From JBIOJM01 sp044450785 (GTDB lineage Bacteria; Planctomycetota; Planctomycetia; Isosphaerales; Isosphaeraceae), in assembly GCA_044450785.1 (NCBI GenBank), contig JBIOJM010000441.1:1-6879 (forward strand): a DNA stretch of 6,879 nt, given 5' to 3'. Under the pieces are notes generated by a model. It had not been told where the DNA came from and searched no databases. It worked only from the letters and a program-made list of their open reading frames with translations. The position numbers were made by a program, and so were the translations under genes. Positions 1-5,794 of the stretch are shown in pieces. The number at the start of each line of letters is the position of its first letter. The stretch's first letter is position 1.

Positions 1-1665
1 AAACGGTCGCCACCGGGCGGTGCCTGTGGGCTGCCGAGCCCGGGGGGTCGCCCCCGGCCCGGGGCGCCGGGCCCCGGCGGAGCAGTGCCTCACCCAGCAC
101 AGCGCGCCACTGAAAGCGTGGTCATGCTCGAGCAAAGCCTTGAGCAGGACCACGGCCTGCTCGGCCGCGGTGCGCGCCACGGCGCCGTGGCCCAGGGCCA
201 GGTGGGCCGTGGCCAGGCCCACCGTGGCGTTGGCCAATTCGCCCCTGTAGGACGTGACGGCGGGGTTGTCGTCGGCCAGCTTCTGCCAGATGGCCAGCGC
301 GCTGCGGTGCTCGGCCTCCGCCTCCCTGGCCTTGCCCGCTTCCGACTGCAGGATACCGAGGTTGTTGTGGCATTGCGCCAGGGCGCCGCGGAACTTGGTG
401 ACGGAGGGATGGTCGCTCGCCAGCTTCTGCTGGATGGCCAGCGCCGTGCGGTACTCGGCCTCCGCCTCACTGGCTTTGTCCGCTTCCGACAGCAAGTTGC
501 CGAGATTGTTGTGGCTGATCGCCAGGTCGTTCGCGGTGAGGTCCGTCGCCGCGGCAGACCCGACCAGTGCCACCTGGTCGGCCCGCGCCAGGCGGAGCTT
601 CGATAGGCCTTGAGCGGTGTGGCCGGTCTGTATGAGCAGCCAGCCAAGCCGGCTCCTGCAGTTCGCGAGCGCGGTCCGCACCGCGGCGGACGGAGCTGGG
701 CCCGCCGGGCGGGCTAGCCGCAACTCGACCTCGCGGTACGCCGTCTCCGCCTCGTTGGGCTTGCCAGTCAATTCCAGCAGCCGCCCGATGGCGGCCAGGC
801 TGTGGCCCACGTCTGCAATGGCCTCATCGCCCGACGCCGCCTCCGACGCGAGCGCCTCGCGCGCCGCCAGCACCTTACGGTGCGCCGCCAGCGCTTCCTC
901 CGTGCGGCCAACCAAACGAGTCAACGCAGCGCCCTCAAAGTTTGCACGTGCCAGCGCAAGCCGCGAGGCCGGGTCCGACTCCCGGCCCAAGAGCGCACCC
1001 AGCTTGCCGTAGAAGTCGGAGGCCGACTTCAAGAGCCGGTCGCGCAGCTCCTTGAACTGATCCTGCTTGAGCAGGAAGTCTTCGCTCACGCCGGTGTGGA
1101 AAGTTCTTACGGCCGCGACGGCGAGGTCATAGCGGGCCTGGACCGCGTCCTTGGATCGCGCCAGCTCTGCGTTTGCCTCGGCCAAGGCCATGTTAGCGCT
1201 GGTCTCACGGGAGAGCGAGCGCGACAGGTCGGCCTTGGCCTGAGTCTGAACGATCAAGACCGCCGCCAGGCCAACGACCGATGCGAGCAGCGCAACTGCC
1301 GCGGCCGTCACCATCGTCCGGTTCTGCTTGCCCCAGCGACGCACCCGGCGGCCGAACGGCTCTCGCCAGGCCGAGACCGGCTCGTCAGCCGCCCAGCGCT
1401 CGATGTCCGCGGCCAATTCTCGGCACGAAGCGTAGCGATTCTCGGGCTTGTTGGCCATCGCCTTGAGACAAACGGCCTCCAGGGCACGATCGATCCTGGG
1501 CTCGAGAGTGCGCGGCGAAGCGAATGTCCCTTCCTGGACCTGAGATAAGACAGTGGTCACATCCGTGCCATCGAATGCCGACTTGCCGGTCAGCAGGTTG
1601 TAGAGCGTCGCGTCCAGGCTATAGACGTCGCTCGCGGGCGCGGCCAGACGCGAGACGATCGAATC
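1..1665 (-). pseudogene. Truncated Ser/Thr protein kinase with TPR tail (kinase N-lobe missing, frame change near the left end)
   Basis: The minus strand is open from about 1665 to the left edge and reads as the back half of a planctomycete PknB-type kinase. In order it has kinase subdomain IX (ASDVYSLDATLYNLLTG, about 1640-1590), the C-lobe end (ALEAVCLKAM, then NRYASCRELAADIERW), a juxtamembrane DEPVSAWREP stretch, one membrane helix (about 1315-1250), a charged coiled-coil-like linker, a conserved FHTGVSEDFLLKQ segment and then TPRs. The P-loop, catalytic lysine, HRD loop and DFG are not found upstream in any minus frame, so no phosphotransfer is expected. Recognisable homology stops near 1650-1665, next to the divergent sigma gene. 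I see no convincing start codon with a ribosome site. The usual Gly of DVYSLG is Asp here. Near 100-106 the family-like sequence moves to another frame. Decay is the simplest reading. Alternatives are a rearrangement or an assembly error at a contig end. The kinase-TPR family assignment is secure; pseudogene status is inferred. Confidence 0.72.
224..511 (-). repeat. Two tandem 48-codon TPR units (144 bp period)
   Basis: Inside the kinase remnant, two consecutive units begin HNNLGNLLSEAD and HNNLGILQSEAG and each spans 48 residues. The DNA keeps the period exactly: the tcggcctccg stretch recurs at 311 and 455, and the ttgttgtgg stretch at 362 and 506. Nucleotide identity is high, which suggests a fairly recent internal duplication or gene conversion. 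Boundaries are approximate because the register is arbitrary. Such units form helix pairs that bind proteins. Confidence 0.75.
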
Positions 1666-1831
1666 ACTGGCACCGGTTGCGGACTTCGTGCGACAATGGT
1701 TATGGTCGGCTCCGTCGCGGGAGATCCGCTGGTGCGGTAACCGCGGTCGCCCCGCTCGGGCCGGCGCCCGACTACACGTCCCCAGTCCGCGGCCTGCACG
1801 CAGAAAGTCGCAAAGAGAACGGCTAACGGGA

Positions 1832-2407
1832 ATGAACGACGTCACCCGCGTCCTTTCCGCAATCGAGAACGGCGAACCGGAGGCCGCCGAACAGCTTGTG
1901 CCACTGGTTTACGAAGAGCTACGTAAGCTGGCAGCGCAGCGGCTGGCGAACGAGAAACCGGGGCAGACGTTTCAGGCGACGGCACTGGTTCACGAGGCCT
2001 ATGTGCGATTGGTGGACGTTGAAAAAGCCCAGCACTGGAACAGCCGGGGACACTTCTTCGGCGCGGCGGCCGAAGCGATGCGGCGAATTCTGGTGGAGCG
2101 AGCCCGCCACAAGCGAAGCCTCAAGGCCGGGGGTGATCGCCACCGGCAGGATTTGAGTGATGTCGACCTGGCCACCGTCGAGCCGGATATCGATCTACTC
2201 GCGTTGAATGAGGCCCTCGAAAAACTCGAAAGCCAAGACAAGCGCAGGGCCGAGGTCGTCAAGCTGCGTTTCTTCGCCGGGCTGACGATCGAACAGGTGG
2301 CGCAGGCACTCGGTATTTCCATCTCAACTGCCGGAAGCGACTGGACCTATGCCCGCTGCTGGCTCCGCCTCGAAATCGAAGCGGCCGAAGGTGACGGCCA
2401 TCTTTGA
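1832..2407 (+). CDS. ECF-type RNA polymerase sigma factor (planctomycete sigma-70 family, TIGR02999-like)
   Basis: This 191-residue protein is an alternative sigma factor that would direct RNA polymerase to a small set of promoters. Region 2 covers about residues 18-95, with the family-typical LVPLVYEELRKLAAQRLA, QATALVHEAYVRL and FFGAAAEAMRRILVERAR. Region 4 covers about 126-183, with the helix-turn-helix LTIEQVAQALGIS and the DWTYARCWL signature common in planctomycete ECF factors. I chose the ATG at 1832 because MNDVTRVLSAIENGEP is the usual family N-terminus. An in-frame ATG at 1688 would add 48 low-complexity Arg-rich residues that overlap the kinase remnant's flank. The ribosome site is weak (acggga just before the ATG). 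No anti-sigma gene follows; a kinase begins 102 bases downstream, as in known planctomycete ECF/kinase pairs. The recognition helix reads STAGSDW, where relatives usually have a basic residue (for example STAKRDW). The target promoters are unknown. Confidence 0.93.
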   Translation: MNDVTRVLSAIENGEPEAAEQLVPLVYEELRKLAAQRLANEKPGQTFQATALVHEAYVRLVDVEKAQHWNSRGHFFGAAAEAMRRILVERARHKRSLKAGGDRHRQDLSDVDLATVEPDIDLLALNEALEKLESQDKRRAEVVKLRFFAGLTIEQVAQALGISISTAGSDWTYARCWLRLEIEAAEGDGHL

Positions 2408-2450
2408 TCGCTCACGCGAAAAAAGAATGCAGCTCGTCGTCGATTCCAGG

Positions 2451-2467
2451 CTCGTATTTCGCACTGG
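2451..2467 (+). promoter_or_regulatory. Candidate shared control site, copy 1 (before the kinase gene)
   Basis: CTCGTATTTCGCACTGG lies 59 bases before the kinase start and matches 15 of 17 positions with a site 66 bases before the start of the glycine-rich protein gene. The core TTTCGCACTGG is identical. It could be a promoter element read by the neighbouring sigma factor, or an operator. With only two copies it is a hypothesis. The flanks are not conserved and no classic -35/-10 pair stands out. Confidence 0.25.
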
Positions 2468-2509
2468 ATAGCGGACGACAATGCGCACGCCTCTCCCCCG
2501 GGGAACGAA

Positions 2510-5434
2510 ATGGCCACGTTCAAGCTCGATGAAGCCGCAATGTTCGACATCGCACGGCAGATCGCGGCGCCGGAAGCCCGCCATCTGTTCATCCAGGCGG
2601 CGTGCGGCGAAGACCGCGATCTGCAAGCACGGGTCGAGGCATTGCTGCGCGTCAACGACGAGCAAGGCACTTTTCTCGAGTCCCCGGCGGCAAGTATTCA
2701 AGGGGCCATCAATGCCACGTTCAGTGAGGGCGTTGGCACGCTGATTGGGCCCTACAAACTGATCGAGCAAATTGGAGAAGGCGGGTTCGGCGTGGTATTC
2801 ATGGCCGAGCAGCAGCATCCGATCCGGCGCAGGGTCGCTTTGAAAGTCCTGAAGGCGGGCATGGACACGCGCCAGGTGGTCGCCCGGTTCGAGGCCGAGC
2901 GCCAGGCGTTGGCTCTCATGGAGCACGTCGGCATTGCCCGCGTCCTGGACGGCGGAGAAACCCCCTCTGGGCGACCCTACTTCGTCATGGAGCTCGTCAA
3001 GGGCATCTCCATCACCCGGTTCTGCGACGAGCATCAGCTCACGCCGCGAGAGCGGCTGGCCTTGTTTGCGCAAGTTTGCCAGGCCGTGCAGCACGCCCAT
3101 CAGAAAGGGATCATCCACCGCGACCTCAAACCGACCAATGTCCTGGTCGCCGCCTACGACGGCAAGCCAGTGCCGAAGGTGATCGACTTCGGCGTGGCCA
3201 AGGCCCTGGGGCAGCAGTTGACCGAACGGACCCTGGTCACGGGCTTCGGCAGCATCGTCGGGACGCTCGAGTATATGAGCCCCGAGCAGGCGGAATTCAA
3301 TGCCATGGATGTCGATACCCGCGCCGATATCTACAGTCTGGGCGTCTTGCTATACGAGCTGCTGACCGGGACGACTCCGCTTTCCAGCGAGCGGCTCAAG
3401 CTGGCAGCCATGTCGGAGGTATTGCGGCTGATTCGCGAGGAGGAGCCGCCAAAGCCCAGCACACGGCTGAGTGATTCGAGGGACTCGCTGGCCTCGATTT
3501 CAGCGCAGCGCAGGCTCGAGCCTGCGAGCCTGACAAAGGAGGTGCGCGGCGAGCTGGACTGGATCGTGATGAAGGCACTCGAGAAGGATCGCAACCGGCG
3601 CTACGAAACGGCTAACGGCCTGGCACGCGACATCGACCGATACTTGAACGACGAGCCAGTCGAAGCGAGCTCGCCCGGCACCGCCTATCGCTTGCGAAAG
3701 TTCGTCCGGCGGAACCGGGGGCCGGTGCTGGCGGCGAGTTTGCTGCTGGTGGCGCTAGCGGGAGGCGTCGTCGGGACAACCGTCGGCTTGGTGCGAGCCG
3801 AGCACGCCCGACGGGCGGAGGGAAGACGCGCCGAGGGTGAGCGGGTGGCTAAAGAGTTGGCGCAGAAAAGGCTGGCCCAGATCGAGAAAGCAATTGGCAT
3901 CCTCGGCTCGATGTTCGAAAACCTCGACCCGATGGCGGAGGAGCAGGAAGGCCGGCCGTTGCGGGCGATCCTCGGGGAGCGGCTGGATCAAGCGGCCGCC
4001 GAGCTGCAGGGGGAGGCAGTCGGCGACCGCCTCGTCGTGGCCCAGTTGCAAGACCGTTTGGGACAGACGTACCTGGGCCTGGGCCACGCCGCCAAAGCGG
4101 AGGCGCTATTCGAGCAGGCCGTCAGGACCCGCCAGGACCACCTAGGCGCAGACCACCCCCTCACGCTCGGCAGCAAGCACAACCAGGCCCTGGCGTCCGA
4201 CGCTGCCGGAAACGGGGATCAGGCCATCTACCTCTTCCAGCAAGTACGGGACGCCCGGACGACGGTCCTTGGAGCCGACCACCGCGACACGCTTAGCACC
4301 GTCAACGAACTGGCCAAGGTTTACAACCGCGTTGGGAAGCCGAACACGGCGATTCCGCTCCTGGAGCAGGTGCGGGACGGTCGCATCAGACAGCTCGGGG
4401 AAGACCACGACCAGACGCTTACGACCCTGCAGGCCCTGGCCGCGGCGTACCTCTCAGCCGGAAAACCGACCGAGGCCATTGCCCTGGCCGAGAAGGTATG
4501 GGACGCCCGGGTTAGGAAACACGGGGATGACCATCCCCGGGCAATCGATGCGATGGGTACCCTGGCCTACGTCTATCAAGGTGGCTACAAGATGAAGCAG
4601 GCCCTGACACTGCTCGAGCAGGCGCGCGATAAGACCGTGCCGAAACTTGGGCCCTACCACCCACTGACTCTCAAGACTCTGAATAGACTGGGCCACATGT
4701 ATCGGGCGTACGGGCGGACGCCCGAGGCCATTGCCCTGTTGGAACTGGTGCGGGAGAGGGAGTTGATGGTTCTCGGAGGCCACCACCCGCTCACGCTCAC
4801 CACGCTGTGGGACCTGGCTGGGGCGTACCGGAAGGCCGGGGAACTGAATAAGGCCCTTCTCCTCTATCAGCAGTCAGCGGCTGGCGTTGAGAGGCTCAAT
4901 TATGCCCATTCCTATGCACACGTGATTCTCGACGCCTTGGCCAGTTGCCACGAACAATTGAACCAATACGATCAGGCGGAAGTCTGGCGCCGGAAGTTGC
5001 TGCCGGTAGTCAAAATGAGAGACGGACCGGAATCCGCCGAGTACGCCGAGGAACTGACCAAGCTCGGGTCGAACTTGCTCCAGCAGAAGAAGCCTGCCGC
5101 CGCGGAGCCGATCCTGCGCGAGTCCCTGGCCATTCTCCTGAAGAAGCAGCCGGGCGCCCAGGACACGTTCCACACCGAATCTCTTCTTGGCGCCGCCCTG
5201 TCAGGCCGCCAGAAGTATGCCGACGCCGAGCCGCTGCTGGTCCGGGGCTATCTGGGGATTTCCAAGTCGGCAACGGCTCCGAGGCAGAAAAACCACGACC
5301 CACGAACCGGGCAGCGCCTCATCGATGCGCTCGAGCGCCTGGTTCAACAATACGACGCTTGGGGCAAGCCGGATGAGGCGGCGAAACGGCGGAAGGAACT
5401 GGAGGAGGCGAAGGCCCGATTCAACCCTCCTTGA
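2510..5434 (+). CDS. Transmembrane Ser/Thr protein kinase with TPR tail (PknB-like)
   Basis: This 974-residue protein is an intact Hanks-type kinase predicted to sit in the cytoplasmic membrane. Residues 1-60 are a helical pre-kinase module (ACGEDRDLQARVEALL, then GTFLESPA) common in planctomycete kinases. The kinase domain covers about 83-380: P-loop GEGGFGVV at 89-96, catalytic Lys112, probable alpha-C Glu130, HRDLKPTN at 203-210 with catalytic Asp205, DFG at 226-228, GTLEYMSPEQA at 251-261, and DIYSLG at 273-278. One membrane helix spans about 404-428, followed by a charged coiled-coil-like linker (429-465). TPRs fill about 505-960, probably on the far side of the membrane as a sensor or scaffold. 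The ATG at 2510 is supported by GGGGAA four bases upstream and by the family-typical N-terminus. It is probably co-expressed with the sigma factor 102 bases upstream, its likely partner or substrate (inferred). All catalytic residues are present, so it should be active. Confidence 0.96.
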   Translation: MATFKLDEAAMFDIARQIAAPEARHLFIQAACGEDRDLQARVEALLRVNDEQGTFLESPAASIQGAINATFSEGVGTLIGPYKLIEQIGEGGFGVVFMAEQQHPIRRRVALKVLKAGMDTRQVVARFEAERQALALMEHVGIARVLDGGETPSGRPYFVMELVKGISITRFCDEHQLTPRERLALFAQVCQAVQHAHQKGIIHRDLKPTNVLVAAYDGKPVPKVIDFGVAKALGQQLTERTLVTGFGSIVGTLEYMSPEQAEFNAMDVDTRADIYSLGVLLYELLTGTTPLSSERLKLAAMSEVLRLIREEEPPKPSTRLSDSRDSLASISAQRRLEPASLTKEVRGELDWIVMKALEKDRNRRYETANGLARDIDRYLNDEPVEASSPGTAYRLRKFVRRNRGPVLAASLLLVALAGGVVGTTVGLVRAEHARRAEGRRAEGERVAKELAQKRLAQIEKAIGILGSMFENLDPMAEEQEGRPLRAILGERLDQAAAELQGEAVGDRLVVAQLQDRLGQTYLGLGHAAKAEALFEQAVRTRQDHLGADHPLTLGSKHNQALASDAAGNGDQAIYLFQQVRDARTTVLGADHRDTLSTVNELAKVYNRVGKPNTAIPLLEQVRDGRIRQLGEDHDQTLTTLQALAAAYLSAGKPTEAIALAEKVWDARVRKHGDDHPRAIDAMGTLAYVYQGGYKMKQALTLLEQARDKTVPKLGPYHPLTLKTLNRLGHMYRAYGRTPEAIALLELVRERELMVLGGHHPLTLTTLWDLAGAYRKAGELNKALLLYQQSAAGVERLNYAHSYAHVILDALASCHEQLNQYDQAEVWRRKLLPVVKMRDGPESAEYAEELTKLGSNLLQQKKPAAAEPILRESLAILLKKQPGAQDTFHTESLLGAALSGRQKYADAEPLLVRGYLGISKSATAPRQKNHDPRTGQRLIDALERLVQQYDAWGKPDEAAKRRKELEEAKARFNPP
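4016..4900 (+). repeat. Kinesin-light-chain-like TPR array with an exact 42-residue (126 bp) period
   Basis: Within the kinase tail the motif LGxDHPxTL recurs at residues 545, 587, 629, 671, 713 and 755 (LGADHPLTL, LGADHRDTL, LGEDHDQTL, HGDDHPRAI, LGPYHPLTL, LGGHHPLTL). The spacing is 42 residues every time, with no indel. This is the extended TPR type (TPR_10/TPR_12-like) known from kinesin light chain, not the canonical 34-residue TPR. Outer limits are approximate. The repeats are diverged in DNA, so they are old and held in register by selection. Confidence 0.88.
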
Positions 5435-5450
5435 TGCTATGCGAGCGTGC

Positions 5451-5485
5451 GCGCGGAACCGGATTGCAACTTTCCGGGATCGCGC
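5451..5485 (+). terminator. Imperfect stem-loop after the kinase stop, possible transcription end
   Basis: GCGCG at 5451-5455 pairs with CGCGC at 5481-5485, and CCGG at 5459-5462 pairs with CCGG at 5474-5477. The two stems are separated by a three-by-three internal loop that allows one G-U pair, and the apical loop has 11 bases. It begins 17 bases after the stop codon, a plausible place for an operon end. No run of T follows, so it is not a classic intrinsic terminator. In such GC-rich DNA it could be chance. Confidence 0.25.
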
Positions 5486-5728
5486 CGTCGCGGCCTCTGT
5501 GGGCATGGGGTTGGTCGCCTTAATCAACCGTGGCCCCGTGCCGCATGCGCTGCGAGTCGTGCCGGCGAGAAAAGTTACGCGAGTTGATGGCACGTCTACG
5601 ATGATCGGCTCGCATCTCACCCGCCCGATCCGTTGACTCTCCCCGCGCGGGGTTCGCCAACGCCTGCCATCCCCGACCATTCGGCCCTCAGCCTCCCCAA
5701 ATAACCAAAATCCGTCGGTGGTTCGCTC

Positions 5729-5745
5729 CTCGGTTTTCGCACTGG
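5729..5745 (+). promoter_or_regulatory. Candidate shared control site, copy 2 (before the glycine-rich protein gene)
   Basis: CTCGGTTTTCGCACTGG starts 66 bases before the ATG at 5795 and matches the copy before the kinase at 15 of 17 positions, differing only at the two bases after CTCG. Its similar distance from the start codon suggests a promoter-linked role. If real, it links expression of the surface-type protein to the kinase. Confidence 0.25.
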
Positions 5746-5782
5746 CTTACAGAGACGCTTACCATCCAGCTCACCACATGAG

Positions 5783-5789
5783 AGGAGAG
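5783..5789 (+). promoter_or_regulatory. Strong Shine-Dalgarno site of the glycine-rich protein gene
   Basis: The purine run agaggagaga contains GAGGAGA five bases before the ATG at 5795. It is the best ribosome site in the window and fixes the start of the downstream gene. A preceding ATG at 5778 opens only a six-codon frame that ends across the real start. Confidence 0.8.
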
Positions 5790-5794
5790 AGGCC

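Larger units (their letters stand above)
5435..5794. other. Gene-free spacer between the kinase and the glycine-rich protein gene
   Basis: These 360 bases hold no gene I can support. They contain an imperfect stem-loop just after the kinase stop (5451-5485), a 12-base perfect palindrome ccccgcgcgggg at 5641-5652 with no T-tract, the candidate shared site at 5729-5745, and a ribosome site at 5783-5789. A 65-codon open frame starting at ATG 5439 has no ribosome site and an Arg-rich, featureless product. Base use from about 5690 to 5770 is less GC-rich than the flanking genes, as expected for a promoter region. Confidence 0.7.

Noticed and set aside
85..1548. Long plus-strand open frames at 85-606 and 802-1548
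   Set aside because: They lie antisense to the kinase remnant, whose minus-strand reading shows clear kinase, membrane and TPR sequence. Their products show no family features and are typical shadows in GC-rich DNA.
1677..1706. Possible promoter TTGCGG-18 bases-TATGGT before the sigma gene
   Set aside because: Only 3 of 6 and 4 of 6 positions match the housekeeping consensus, the spacing is 18, and it lies 125 bases before the start. A match this weak is expected by chance.
2324..3118. A 264-codon minus-strand open frame opposite the sigma end and kinase start
   Set aside because: It is antisense to the catalytic core of a clear kinase and shows no recognisable domain or ribosome site, so it is a shadow frame.
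1..5434. The two kinases as a recent tandem duplication
   Set aside because: They share the general architecture, but their C-lobes, linkers and TPR types (48- versus 42-residue periods) differ strongly, so they belong to different subfamilies.
5439..5636. A 65-codon open frame right after the kinase
   Set aside because: It has no ribosome site, an Arg-rich product with no motif, and lies in a GC-rich spacer where chance frames are common. The ATG at 5434 that overlaps the kinase stop gives only 29 residues.
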